A stretch of DNA of 64,000 nucleotides from the NCBI RefSeq assembly GCF_947631635.1, contig NZ_CANRMB010000005.1, positions 1 through 64,000 of the forward strand, written 5' to 3'. Each line of letters opens with the position of its first letter. The first letter of the stretch is position 1. Shown here piece after piece: positions 33,402-42,199 of this stretch. Under the pieces are notes generated by a model. That model saw only the letters and a list, made by a program, of their open reading frames with translations, did no database searches and was not told the origin of the DNA. This stretch comes from an uncultured Dysosmobacter sp. (GTDB taxonomy: Bacteria > Bacillota > Clostridia > Oscillospirales > Oscillospiraceae). The position numbers and the translations under genes are program-made.

Positions 33402-34510
33402 AAGGCCTGCATGGTATTATCTTTTCCTATGAACGGCGCAACGACCTGCGGGAGCTGGGTGAGATCCGCTCCGCTTCCTCCATTCCCTTCGGCGGCCGTT
33501 ACCGGGCGGTGGATTTCGCCCTGTCCAATCTGGTGAACGCGGGCGTGACCGATGTGGGCGTGGTGCTCCACGGCCGCTACCAGAGCATGCTGGACCACCT
33601 GGGCACCGGCAAGGCCTGGGACCTGAGCCGCAAGCGCGGCGGCCTGCGGGTGCTGCCTCCCTTCAACTATCAGCAGGACTGGGGCGTGATGCCCTTCCGG
33701 GGCAAGATCGAGGCCCTGTCCGGCATCCGCACCTATCTGGACACCATCCGGCAGGACTACGTGGCGCTGATGGACGGCGACCTGGTGGTGAACCTGCCCC
33801 TGGCGGACGTCTATGAGAGCCACATCAAGTCCGGCGCGGACATCACCGTGGTCTGCGGCAACGACAGCTTCGCCACCGACGACGGCACCTACTTCGAGAA
33901 GAACAGCGAGGGCCGCGTCACGGAGGTCCTGTTCCGGCTCCACCGGCCCCGGGGCTACCGCGGCCTGGAGGTCTACCTCCTCTCCACACAGCTGCTGAAA
34001 GATTTGGTGGACGAGTGCGTGGGCAGGGACCAGTTCAGCTGGCGGCGGGACATCCTGCAGGCGAAAAAGGACTCCCTGTACCTGCGCAGCTACATCTGGG
34101 AGGGCTTTGCCGCCCAGATCCGCTCCGTGCAGGAGTATTACGACCGCAGCATGCAGCTGCTGGACCCCGCCATCCGGGCGGAGCTGTTCACGCCGGAGCG
34201 CCCCATCCGGGCCAAGGGAGCCGACAAGTCCTCCACCTATGTGGGAGCCAATGGACGCTGCGTGAATTCCCTGGTGGCCGAGGGCTGCCGCATCGAGGGC
34301 ACGGTGGAGAATTCCGTCCTGTTCCCCGGCGTGGTGGTGGAGGCCGGCGCTGTGGTGCGCAACTGCGTTCTGTTCAAGGAGGATATCGTCCGCGCGGGCG
34401 CGCAGCTGGCGTATATCATCGCGGACAAGGATGTGGAGGTATTGCCTGACCGGACGCTGATGGGCCACGCGACCTATCCCATCGTCCTGGCGAAGGGCAG
34501 CAAGGTTTGA
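33398..34510 (+). CDS. glgD: ADP-glucose pyrophosphorylase regulatory subunit GlgD
   Basis: 370 residues, paralogous to GlgC but with a degenerate nucleotide loop (the N-terminus reads [20 protein letters not shown], lacking GGxGxR), so it is probably non-catalytic and boosts or modulates GlgC in a heterotetramer, as shown in other Firmicutes. [20 protein letters not shown] and the C-terminal hexapeptide repeats ([18 protein letters not shown]) are clear. It starts in the ATGA overlap with glgC and is followed by a hairpin. Confidence 0.95.
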   Translation: MKGLHGIIFSYERRNDLRELGEIRSASSIPFGGRYRAVDFALSNLVNAGVTDVGVVLHGRYQSMLDHLGTGKAWDLSRKRGGLRVLPPFNYQQDWGVMPFRGKIEALSGIRTYLDTIRQDYVALMDGDLVVNLPLADVYESHIKSGADITVVCGNDSFATDDGTYFEKNSEGRVTEVLFRLHRPRGYRGLEVYLLSTQLLKDLVDECVGRDQFSWRRDILQAKKDSLYLRSYIWEGFAAQIRSVQEYYDRSMQLLDPAIRAELFTPERPIRAKGADKSSTYVGANGRCVNSLVAEGCRIEGTVENSVLFPGVVVEAGAVVRNCVLFKEDIVRAGAQLAYIIADKDVEVLPDRTLMGHATYPIVLAKGSKV

Positions 34511-34516
34511 CGCCTG

Positions 34517-34548
34517 CAAGGGGGAGCTTACTCCCCCTTGTGGTTTTC
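34517..34548 (+). terminator. Hairpin between glgD and glgA
   Basis: Perfect 10-bp stem (34517-34526 with 34531-34540) with CTTA loop, then TGGTTTT. Probably a partial terminator that lowers glgA/glgP output. Confidence 0.65.
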
Positions 34549-34637
34549 CTCCGGGCCGCCGGGGGAGAGAAGATATGTTTGAAAGATTGGGAAATTGGGA
34601 AGAAAGAAAGCTCCCTCAACGAATGAAAGGGGATTCT

Positions 34638-36443
34638 ATGATGAAAATCTTATATGCGACCAGCGAGGCGGTGCCGTTCTGCAAAACCGGCGGATTGGCG
34701 GACGTGGCGGGCTCTCTGCCCGCGGCTCTGGCGGAGCAGGGGGCGGAGGTGGCCGTGGTGCTGCCCCTGTACCAGCGGGTCAAGGAGCGCTTTGGCAGCC
34801 AGCTGACCTTTGAGTGCTATGACTATGTGGACCTGGCCTGGCGGCATTGCTACTGCGGCCTGTTCTCCCTGGAGAAGGACGGCGTGACCTGGTACTTCCT
34901 GGACAATGAGCAGTACTTCAACCGCCCGGACCTGTACGGCTATATGGACGACGGCGAGCGGTTCGGCTTTTTCTCCCGGGCCGTGGTGCGGATGCTGCCC
35001 CGCATGAAGTTCTGGCCCGAGGTCATCCACTGCAACGACTGGCAGACCGCCCTGGTGCCCATCTATCTGAAGGACGACAGCGTGCGGGAGGAACGCTACC
35101 GCTCCATCAAGACGGCGCTGACCATCCACAACATCGAATACCAGGGCCGCTACGGCAGGGAGACCCTGGGCGACCTGTTCGGCCTGGACTCCGGCTGGGC
35201 GGAGGACGGCACCATCCTGATGGACGAAGATGTGAACCTGCTGAAGGGCGCCATCCTGTGCGCCGACGCCATCAATGCCGTGTCTCCCTCCTACGCCAAC
35301 GAGCTGAAGATGGCCTATTTCGCCCACCGGCTGGAAAACATCATGCGCCGTTGTGCGTATAAGCTCTCCGGCGTGCTCAACGGCATCGACATGAAGCTGT
35401 ACGACCCCGCCGCAGACCAGCGGATCACCGCCCGGTACTCCGTGGAGGACATGTCCGGCAAGGCGGCCGACAAGGCGGAGCTGCAAAAGCTGATGGGACT
35501 GCGGGAGGACCCCAACGTGCCCATTGTGGCCCTGGTCAGCCGTTTGGTGTCCCACAAAGGATTGGACTTGATTTGTGAGGTCCTTCATGATATGATGGAG
35601 CTTCCAATGCAGCTGGTGGTCCTGGGCAAGGGCGACCAGAGGTATGAGGAGTTCTTCCACTGGGCCGCCCAGCAGTATCAGGGGCGGATGGCGGTGCGCC
35701 TGGATTACAACGAGGCGCTGTCCATGGCCATCTACGCCGGCGCGGACCTGTTCCTGATGCCCTCCAAGAGCGAGCCCTGCGGCTTGAGCCAGATGATCGC
35801 CATGCGGTACGGCACGGTGCCCATCGTCCGGGAGACCGGCGGTCTGAAGGACACGGTGCACCCCTATGAGGCCTGGCGGGACGCCGGCAACGGCTTCACC
35901 TTTGCCAACTACGCCAGCAGCGACATGCTGCATGTCATCCGGGAGGCCGTGTACCTGTACAAGGACTATCCCGACGCCTTTGCCCGCCTGCGGCGGCGGG
36001 CCATGGAGTGCGACTTCAGCTGGGCGCGCAGCGCCAGGGACTATCTGCGCATCTATGCCTCCATCACCGGGCAGGCCTGGTCCGCATCGGAAGCAGAGGC
36101 GGCTCCTACAGAGCCGGAGCACCCTTTTGAAGAACCGCCTGCGGCAGAGTCCGTGACAGCGGCGGAAGAGACCGCCGCCCCTGCGGAGGCGGCCGCAGAA
36201 GAGCCTGTCCCTGTGGAAAAACCCGCTCCTGCGGAGGAAAAGCCTGTGAAAAAGGCGGCTGCGAAAAAAACAGCCGCGAAAAAGCCTGCCACTAAGAAAA
36301 CCGCCGCAAAGAAGCCGGCCGCGAAAAAGACCGCTGAAAAGGCGCCCGCAAAAGAGAAGCCCGCTGCGAAGGCAGCTGTTAAGACCGAGAAATCCACAAA
36401 GAAAGGGCCTGCCGCCAAGACCAAGAAGGAGACGGCAGAATAA
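34638..36443 (+). CDS. glgA: Glycogen synthase with Lys/Ala/Pro-rich C-terminal tail
   Basis: 601 residues. GlgA transfers glucose from ADP-glucose to growing chains. The N-terminal KILYATSEAVPFCKTGGLAD carries the ADP-glucose KTGGL motif; GT5 features follow (HCNDWQTALVPIYL, LTIHNIEYQGRYG, MPSKSEPCGLSQMIAMRYGT with the E-x7-E region). The catalytic core ends near residue 483, the normal GlgA length. The last 118 residues are unusual: an acidic Pro/Ala/Glu section, then histone-H1-like Lys/Ala/Pro repeats (KKAAAKKTAAKKPATKKTAA). ATG 34638 follows AAAGGGG; ATG 34641 is equally possible. Confidence 0.95.
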   Translation: MMKILYATSEAVPFCKTGGLADVAGSLPAALAEQGAEVAVVLPLYQRVKERFGSQLTFECYDYVDLAWRHCYCGLFSLEKDGVTWYFLDNEQYFNRPDLYGYMDDGERFGFFSRAVVRMLPRMKFWPEVIHCNDWQTALVPIYLKDDSVREERYRSIKTALTIHNIEYQGRYGRETLGDLFGLDSGWAEDGTILMDEDVNLLKGAILCADAINAVSPSYANELKMAYFAHRLENIMRRCAYKLSGVLNGIDMKLYDPAADQRITARYSVEDMSGKAADKAELQKLMGLREDPNVPIVALVSRLVSHKGLDLICEVLHDMMELPMQLVVLGKGDQRYEEFFHWAAQQYQGRMAVRLDYNEALSMAIYAGADLFLMPSKSEPCGLSQMIAMRYGTVPIVRETGGLKDTVHPYEAWRDAGNGFTFANYASSDMLHVIREAVYLYKDYPDAFARLRRRAMECDFSWARSARDYLRIYASITGQAWSASEAEAAPTEPEHPFEEPPAAESVTAAEETAAPAEAAAEEPVPVEKPAPAEEKPVKKAAAKKTAAKKPATKKTAAKKPAAKKTAEKAPAKEKPAAKAAVKTEKSTKKGPAAKTKKETAE

Positions 36444-36452
36444 GGAACATTC

Positions 36453-38879
36453 ATGACACCATTCACCACAAAAACACTGGAAGAGGCCCTCACCGCCAAG
36501 CTGATGCTGAACTTCGGCAGGGCGCCTGAGGAGGCCACCGACCAAGAGATGATGAAGGCCAGCGCCCTGGTCCTTCGGGACGTGATGGCCATGCGGGGCG
36601 TGGAGACCAACAAGCGGACCCGCCGGGAGCACAGGAAGCAGGTCCACTACCTGTCTCTGGAATTCCTGATGGGCCGCAGCCTGATGAAGAACGCCTATAA
36701 CCTGGAGGTCCTGCCCCAGCTGAAGGAGGCCCTGGAGCACATGGGGTTCAAGGCCGCTGATATCTTTGAGATCGAGCCGGACGCGGGTCTTGGCAACGGC
36801 GGCCTGGGCCGCCTCGCCGCCTGCTATCTGGACTCCATGACCACCCTGGACATCCCCGCCACCGGCTACTCCATCTGCTATGAGCTGGGAATTTTCAAGC
36901 AGAAGATCGTGGAGGGCCAGCAGGTGGAGCTGCCTGACGATTGGAAGGGCCTGGGCTCCGCCTGGCTGCTGCCCAGGACGGAGGAGGCCGAGGAGGTCTA
37001 CTTCGGCGGCACGCTTCGGGAATTCTGGAACGACGGCCATCTCCACATCGTCAACGAGAACGCCACCAAGGTCCTGGCCGTGCCCTGCGACATGGTGGTG
37101 GCCGGTTACGGCACCGACCACGTCAACACCCTGCGCCTGTGGGACGCCCGCTCCACCAAGCCGGTGGATATGTCCCTGTTCTCCCGGGGCGAGTATCTGA
37201 AGGCGGCGGAGGAGGAGGCCATGGCGGAGACCATCGCCAAGGTCCTCTATCCCGAGGATAACCACTACGAGGGCAAGTCCCTGCGCCTGAAGCAGCAGTA
37301 CTTCTTTGTCTCCGCCACGGTGCAGTCCATTGCCCGCAAGCATTTGGAGACCTATGGCACGCTGAAAAACTTCCATGAGAAGAACGTCATTCAGATCAAC
37401 GATACCCATCCCGCCCTGGTGGTCCCCGAGCTGATGCGTATTTTCATCGACGAGGCGGGCATGAACTGGGACGAGGCGTGGGAGATCACCACCCGGTCTG
37501 TGGCCTACACCAACCATACGGTCCTGGCGGAGGCGCTGGAGCGCTGGCCCCAGAACCTGGTGGAGAGCCTGCTGCCCCGCATCTGGCAGATCATCGTGGA
37601 GATCTCCCGCCGCTGGCAGGAGAAAGTGGAGAATTTCTACCACGATCCCGGCAAGACCCGGGCCATGGCCATCGTCTGGAGCGGCGAAGTCCGCATGGCG
37701 AACCTGTGCATCGCCGGCGGTATGGCCGTCAACGGCGTCAGCGGCCTCCATTCTGATATTTTGAAGAAGGATGTGTTCCGCGACGCCTGCGGCATGGAGC
37801 CTTGGAAATTCCAGAACGTCACCAACGGCATCGACCACCGCCGCTGGCTCAGCGAGATCAACCCCGGCCTGGACAGCCTGATCCGCGATCTGACCGGCGG
37901 CGACGATTACCTGACCCATCCCCTGGCCCTGAAAAAGCTGGATGATTATGCCGGCGACAAGGCCGTGCTGGCCCGCCTGGCGGAGATCAAGCGCCAGAAC
38001 AAGGAGAGCTTCGCGGCCTACGCCAAAAAGACCCGGGGCGTGCTCCTGAACCCCGACGCCATCTTTGACGTGCAGGTGAAGCGCCTTCACGAGTACAAGC
38101 GCCAGCTGCTGAACGTCCTGCATATCATCGCCCTGTACCAGAGACTTCAGGACGATCCCAACGCCGTCACCCAGCCCCACACCTTCCTGTTCGGCGCCAA
38201 GGCCGCGCCGGGCTACGCGGTGGCGAAGCGCATCATCCGCCTCATCAACTCCCTGGCGGATGAGATCGACCACAACCCCATCTGCAAGGATAAATTGCAG
38301 GTGGTGTTCCTGGAGAACTACCGGGTGTCCCTGGCCGAGCGCCTGATGCCCGCCAGCGAGGTCAGCCAGCAGATCTCCACCGCCGGCAAGGAGGCCAGCG
38401 GCACCGGCAACATGAAATTCATGATGAACGGCGCGCTGACCATCGGAACCCTGGACGGCGCCAACGTGGAGATGCACGGCGTACTGGGCGACGAGAACAT
38501 GTTCCTCTTCGGCCTCCACGCCGACGAGGTGACCCAGCTGAAGCGGGAGGGCTATGTGCCCCAGCGGCTGTACAGCCGGGACGACACCCTGCGCCGCTGT
38601 CTGGACGCCCTGCGGGGCGGCTTCCGGGACGGTGTGGCTTACGACGACCTGTACCAGCGCCTGCTGTTCGGCGCCGGCGGAAGCCCCGCCGACGAGTACC
38701 TGCTGCTGGCGGACTTCCAGGCCTACTGCCAGGCTGAGGAGCGCATGGCGGCCACCTACACCGATGTGGAGCAGTGGAACCGCATGAGTCTCCGCAATAT
38801 CGCCCGCAGCGGCATCTTTGCCGCCGACCGGGCCGTGGCGGAGTATGCCGACAACATCTGGCACGTGCCCCACAAGTAA
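36453..38879 (+). CDS. glgP: Glycogen phosphorylase
   Basis: 808 residues, normal length. GlgP releases glucose-1-phosphate from glycogen with PLP as cofactor. Clear motifs are HYLSLEFLMGRSLMKN, the glycogen site GLGNGGLGRLAACYLDSM, INDTHPALVVPELMRIFIDE, RLHEYKRQLLNVLHI and EASGTGNMKFMMNGALTIGT, which holds the PLP-binding Lys. It starts 10 bases after glgA behind AAGGA, so synthesis and breakdown enzymes are co-transcribed. A strong terminator follows. Confidence 0.97.
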   Translation: MTPFTTKTLEEALTAKLMLNFGRAPEEATDQEMMKASALVLRDVMAMRGVETNKRTRREHRKQVHYLSLEFLMGRSLMKNAYNLEVLPQLKEALEHMGFKAADIFEIEPDAGLGNGGLGRLAACYLDSMTTLDIPATGYSICYELGIFKQKIVEGQQVELPDDWKGLGSAWLLPRTEEAEEVYFGGTLREFWNDGHLHIVNENATKVLAVPCDMVVAGYGTDHVNTLRLWDARSTKPVDMSLFSRGEYLKAAEEEAMAETIAKVLYPEDNHYEGKSLRLKQQYFFVSATVQSIARKHLETYGTLKNFHEKNVIQINDTHPALVVPELMRIFIDEAGMNWDEAWEITTRSVAYTNHTVLAEALERWPQNLVESLLPRIWQIIVEISRRWQEKVENFYHDPGKTRAMAIVWSGEVRMANLCIAGGMAVNGVSGLHSDILKKDVFRDACGMEPWKFQNVTNGIDHRRWLSEINPGLDSLIRDLTGGDDYLTHPLALKKLDDYAGDKAVLARLAEIKRQNKESFAAYAKKTRGVLLNPDAIFDVQVKRLHEYKRQLLNVLHIIALYQRLQDDPNAVTQPHTFLFGAKAAPGYAVAKRIIRLINSLADEIDHNPICKDKLQVVFLENYRVSLAERLMPASEVSQQISTAGKEASGTGNMKFMMNGALTIGTLDGANVEMHGVLGDENMFLFGLHADEVTQLKREGYVPQRLYSRDDTLRRCLDALRGGFRDGVAYDDLYQRLLFGAGGSPADEYLLLADFQAYCQAEERMAATYTDVEQWNRMSLRNIARSGIFAADRAVAEYADNIWHVPHK

Positions 38880-38888
38880 ATGCAGACC

Positions 38889-38921
38889 AAGAGGTCCGGG
38901 CCAGCGGCCCGGACCTCTTTT
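38889..38921 (+). terminator. Terminator of the glg operon
   Basis: A perfect 14-bp stem (38889-38902 with 38906-38919) and TTTT. Confidence 0.92.
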
Positions 38922-38927
38922 GCGCGC

Positions 38928-38956
38928 TTGTCGGGAGAAGACTCCCGTGATAGAAT
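38928..38956 (+). promoter_or_regulatory. Promoter after the glg terminator
   Basis: TTGTCG (38928-38933), 17 bases, TAGAAT (38951-38956). It may serve a small RNA, the sigma-factor gene, or both. Confidence 0.5.
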
Positions 38957-38962
38957 GGGAAA

Positions 38963-39085
38963 TAGAAAGCAGGGGGGACGGCTGTGAGGGCGGTACGCCA
39001 TCACAGCCGTCCTCAGTCAGGACCTGATTTCATAACGGAGATGTGCGCAAGCTGTGGGCGGCCGGATCATCCGGCCGCCCTTTTC
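38963..39085 (+). ncRNA. Candidate small RNA or structured leader
   Basis: Downstream of the promoter at 38928, a 12-bp stem (38976-38987 with 39001-39012) is followed by a terminator-like hairpin (39056-39065 with 39071-39080) and TTTT. A transcript of about 120 bases is plausible. No known family is recognised. The remaining 39085-39206 seems non-coding. Confidence 0.4.
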
Positions 39086-39206
39086 ATGCAGGATGGAAAA
39101 ACTTTTCCCGGTGTGAGATATTTTCCCCCGCTGATGGATATTCCCCATAGAAAGGCCTTTCGGGGCGGCGCTGCCGCCCATCCCTGAACGAGCGAGGTGA
39201 GACGCG

Positions 39207-39686
39207 TTGACAGCCCCAGAACTGGAAGCCGCCATAGAGCGGTACGGCGATATGATCTTCCGGCTGGCGTACAGCTATCTGAAGAGCCGGGCCGACGCGG
39301 AGGACGTGATGCAGGAGACCCTGCTGAAGCGCTACACGGAGCAGGCGGACTTCGATTCGCCGGAGCATGAGCGGTACTGGATCGTCCGGGTGGCGGTGAA
39401 CGAGTGCAAAAAGCTCCTCCGCTCCCCCTGGCGGCGAAAAACCGGCCCGCTGGAGGAGGCGCCGGAGACGGCGGTGTTCGACGCCCCGGCCCAGACGGAG
39501 CTGTTCCAGCAGGTGATGGCCCTTCCGCCCAAATACCGGGCGGCCATCTACCTCCACTACTACGAGGGATACGATGTCCGGGAGACCGCCGCCCTCATGG
39601 GGGCAAACCCGTCCACCGTGCAGACCTGGCTCATGCGGGCCAGGGGACAGCTGAAAACCAATTTGAAGGAGGCAGAGAGCCTATGA
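39207..39686 (+). CDS. ECF-like RNA polymerase sigma factor
   Basis: 159 residues with the two-domain group IV layout. Sigma2: YGDMIFRLAYSYLKSRADAE followed by DVMQETLLKRY. Sigma4: LPPKYRAAIYLHYYEGYDVR and ETAALMGANPSTVQTWLMRA, an HTH of the extracytoplasmic-function type. The start is TTG 39207 behind AGGTGAG. The next gene overlaps its stop (ATGA) and encodes a single-pass membrane protein, the usual anti-sigma arrangement. Its target promoters cannot be deduced. Confidence 0.9.
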   Translation: MTAPELEAAIERYGDMIFRLAYSYLKSRADAEDVMQETLLKRYTEQADFDSPEHERYWIVRVAVNECKKLLRSPWRRKTGPLEEAPETAVFDAPAQTELFQQVMALPPKYRAAIYLHYYEGYDVRETAALMGANPSTVQTWLMRARGQLKTNLKEAESL

Positions 39687-40384
39687 TCGACAGGAATTTA
39701 TATTGTGAGACCTTTTCCCGGCTGTGTGCCTCTGAGAGAGCCAAGAAGGAGGCCTTTCAAATGATCGAGAAAAAGCAGAACAGACAGAAAATGTCCAAGC
39801 TCCTGCGGACGGCGGCCATTGCGGCGGCGATGACCTGCGCGCTGGCCGTCAGCGCCGGGGCCGTGAACATGGCTACGGGCGGGGCGTTCCTCCGGAGCCT
39901 GCGGGAGGTATGGTCCGACGGCTATGAGACCCGCTATGAGGCCGTGGACGAGGCGGGCAATGTGATGGAGGTCAGCGCCACAGCGGGCGCGTCTGTGACG
40001 GAGGAGAACGGCCGGATGATCCTCCACGCGGTGAAAGAGGACATCGACATCACCGATGAGATGGCGGAGAACGGCGCGTATCATCGGGAGTGGGTCATGG
40101 AACAGCGCACGGTGACCGTGGATGTCACCGGGACACAGGAGGAGTGGAAGCTGGTGGAGGAGGTCACCGACCAGGCGGGGAACATCTACCGGAGCACCGT
40201 CACCAGCGATGATATGATGACGGATGTGTACATCGGAGATGTCAAGGTCGGCACCGCCGTCGTCAGGGAGGACCCCGATGGGGCACCTGATGAAAACGAG
40301 GAGGAGAGCAGGACCACTGTGACAATGATGGAAAGCAGCGAGACCGATCTTGCGGTGGGCGCTTCTCCAAAGGCCGCTGGCTGA
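39683..40384 (+). CDS. Putative membrane-anchored anti-sigma partner
   Basis: 233 residues: a cytoplasmic N-terminus of about 36 residues, one membrane helix (TAAIAAAMTCALAVSAGAVN, about 38-57) and an extracytoplasmic domain of about 170 residues rich in charged and Thr/Val residues. It lacks a recognisable zinc anti-sigma motif (HxxxCxxC), so its role is inferred from translational coupling to the sigma factor and its topology. A DUF4179-like arrangement is possible. ATG 39683 overlaps the sigma-factor stop and a GAAGGAGG lies upstream. Confidence 0.7.
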   Translation: MIDRNLYCETFSRLCASERAKKEAFQMIEKKQNRQKMSKLLRTAAIAAAMTCALAVSAGAVNMATGGAFLRSLREVWSDGYETRYEAVDEAGNVMEVSATAGASVTEENGRMILHAVKEDIDITDEMAENGAYHREWVMEQRTVTVDVTGTQEEWKLVEEVTDQAGNIYRSTVTSDDMMTDVYIGDVKVGTAVVREDPDGAPDENEEESRTTVTMMESSETDLAVGASPKAAG

Positions 40385-40389
40385 GAAAA

Positions 40390-40423
40390 AAACACGGACA
40401 GGAAGGATTTCCTGTCCGTGTTT
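40390..40423. terminator. Bidirectional terminator
   Basis: A perfect 15-bp inverted repeat (40390-40404 with 40409-40423) with A and T runs, shared by the anti-sigma gene and the converging XRE gene. Confidence 0.9.
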
Positions 40424-40637
40424 AATGCTCTTTACTGAGTCCGAGCAGATAGTCGGTGCTGACGCCATAATATTTGCTGAGTGTGATCAGATGGTGGATG
40501 GGAAGCTCATTGGCACCGCGCTCATATCTGGCATACATGGTTTGCGAGGTCCCCAGGACCTCTGCGATCTGCGTCTGGGTCTTGTCAGCGTCCTCCCTTA
40601 AATCACGCAAAATGCGTACGTAGTCCATTTCGTCCAT
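40422..40637 (-). CDS. Small XRE-family regulator
   Basis: 71 residues, a stand-alone HTH: LRDLREDADKTQTQIAEVLG and TSQTMYARYERGANELPIHH, then LITLSKYYGVSTDYLLGLSK, a common XRE ending. Start ATG 40637 follows GGAGGTGG; the longer frame from 40646 has no ribosome site. It resembles the protein encoded at 225 in size and layout. The stretch 40638-40854 upstream is AT-rich and should carry its promoter; I see an imperfect inverted repeat there (around 40740-40800) but no gene. Confidence 0.85.
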   Translation of the reverse strand: MDEMDYVRILRDLREDADKTQTQIAEVLGTSQTMYARYERGANELPIHHLITLSKYYGVSTDYLLGLSKEH

Positions 40638-40854
40638 GTCAGCCACCTCCGTACGTATATATCACTCTCTGTGAAAATAATTTAGCATAAAAAGGGGAAC
40701 CCGTTGTGGACACAATAAACAATTTTACTACAAATTATGCAAAAATTTATGACAAAAAAAGGGGAAATATTCCGCCTTTTGTCAAAAATTTACTAAATTT
40801 TAAAACTTCCGGTGAAAAAGTGCCCGAACCTGGCCGGGTGTGAAAGCGCGGCGC

Positions 40855-40883
40855 TTTACAAGCGAAAGGATTCCCTGTATAAT
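40855..40883 (+). promoter_or_regulatory. Sigma-A promoter of the DEAD-box helicase
   Basis: TTTACA (40855-40860), 17 bases, TATAAT (40878-40883). A TGCAC-N5-GTGCA inverted repeat at 40896-40910 sits just after the likely start site and could be an operator. Confidence 0.8.
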
Positions 40884-40933
40884 ATCATATCATACTGCAC
40901 CTTAAGTGCAAACAGAAGAAGAGGAAATACGAT

Positions 40934-42088
40934 ATGGAATATACGGAAGGCGTCCGGTTCGACAGTCTGGGACTGTCACCGGAGATCATGCGCGCCATCG
41001 GACAGCGCAATATTGAACTATCCACACCGGTCCAGGCGGGCTGCATCCCGCCCATGATGGACTGGCAGGACGTGATCGCCAAGGCCCCCACCGGCACCGG
41101 CAAGACGTTTGCGTACGGCATCCCCATCGTGGAGCACGCCGACCCGGAGTCGGAGAGCGTCCAGGCGGTGATCTTGGCCCCCACCCGGGAGCTGGCGATC
41201 CAGATCACCGACGAGATCCGGGACCTGGCGGCCTACAAGCCCGGTATCCGCTGCGTCTGCCTGTACGGCGGCGCGCCCATCGGGCGGCAGATCGAAACCT
41301 TGAAGAAGCACCCCCAGATCGTGGTGGCCACCCCCGGCCGCCTCTCCGACCACATGAAGCGCCGCACCGTTCGGGTGGATACCGCCCAGACCGTGGTGCT
41401 GGACGAGGCGGACCGGATGCTGGACATGGGTTTTATCCACGATGTCACCCGCCTGCTGGACCGGATGAACAAGCGGAGAAATTTGGGCCTGTTTTCCGCC
41501 ACCATCTCCCGGGAGGTCATGGACATCGCCTGGGTGTATCAGCGGGACGCGGCGGAGATCACCGTCCGGGAGGACGAGCAGAACAAGCCGGATATCAAGC
41601 AGTTCCGCATGGACGTCAGCTATGACGGCAAGGCCGACGCCATTGAGAAGATCCTCAACGAGACGGGCTTTGACCGCTGCATGGCCTTCTGCAACACCAA
41701 GGGCACCACGGAGCGCATCACCAAATTCCTCCAGATGCGGGGCATCGACGCGGAGTGCATCCACGGCGATATCCCCCAGAAAAAGCGGGAGCAGGTGATG
41801 GAGAAGTTCCGCCAGGGCAAGCTGCGGGTCTTTGTCTCCACCGACGTGGCGGCCCGGGGCATCGACGTGGACGACGTGGACATCGTGTTCAACTGCGATA
41901 TCCCCGATGAAAACCAGGACTATATCCACCGCATCGGCCGCACCGGCCGGGCCAAGCGGCAGGGCGTGGCGGTGAGTCTGATCGCGGATTTCCCCTCCAA
42001 GATCCGCATCGAGGACATCGCCCAAAAGACCCGGAACGAGATCGTCCCTGTGAAATTCGGAGACGACGGCAAGCTGACCACAGTGTAG
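40934..42088 (+). CDS. DEAD-box RNA helicase
   Basis: 384 residues, a minimal two-RecA-domain helicase. Motifs in order: Q motif, APTGTGKT (I), PTRELAIQ (Ia), ATPGRL (Ib), LDEADRMLDMGF (II), SAT (III), and in domain 2 VSTDVAARGIDV (V) and HRIGRTGR (VI). There is no RNA-binding C-terminal extension, so it resembles CshA/RhlE-type cores that unwind short duplexes in ribosome assembly or mRNA decay. Start ATG 40934 follows AGAGGA. Monocistronic. Confidence 0.96.
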   Translation: MEYTEGVRFDSLGLSPEIMRAIGQRNIELSTPVQAGCIPPMMDWQDVIAKAPTGTGKTFAYGIPIVEHADPESESVQAVILAPTRELAIQITDEIRDLAAYKPGIRCVCLYGGAPIGRQIETLKKHPQIVVATPGRLSDHMKRRTVRVDTAQTVVLDEADRMLDMGFIHDVTRLLDRMNKRRNLGLFSATISREVMDIAWVYQRDAAEITVREDEQNKPDIKQFRMDVSYDGKADAIEKILNETGFDRCMAFCNTKGTTERITKFLQMRGIDAECIHGDIPQKKREQVMEKFRQGKLRVFVSTDVAARGIDVDDVDIVFNCDIPDENQDYIHRIGRTGRAKRQGVAVSLIADFPSKIRIEDIAQKTRNEIVPVKFGDDGKLTTV

Positions 42089-42094
42089 AGGAGA

Positions 42095-42136
42095 GAAAAG
42101 CGCGGACCGGATCTTCCCTGGCCCGCGCTTTTCTTT
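42095..42136 (+). terminator. Terminator of the helicase gene
   Basis: An 11-bp stem (42095-42105 with 42123-42133) with A-run and T-run. Confidence 0.82.
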
Positions 42137-42199
42137 GACCTTTTTTGCGGGATGTGATATGCTGATGGGGAATCCACATCCCATAAAGGAGGCAGTCTT

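Noticed and set aside
36244-36420. Short repeated units in glgA that might look like a tandem repeat or CRISPR-like array
   Set aside because: They are degenerate Lys/Ala codon repeats in frame within the protein tail, with no spacer-repeat regularity.
34650-38873. Very long minus-strand open frame opposite glgA and glgP
   Set aside because: It is a GC-rich shadow of two well-identified genes, with His/Val/Gly-rich translation, no family motifs and no ribosome site.
38984-39187. Plus-strand frame after glgP with two His codons, considered as a leader peptide
   Set aside because: It spans two hairpins, has no ribosome site and does not resemble an amino-acid attenuator.
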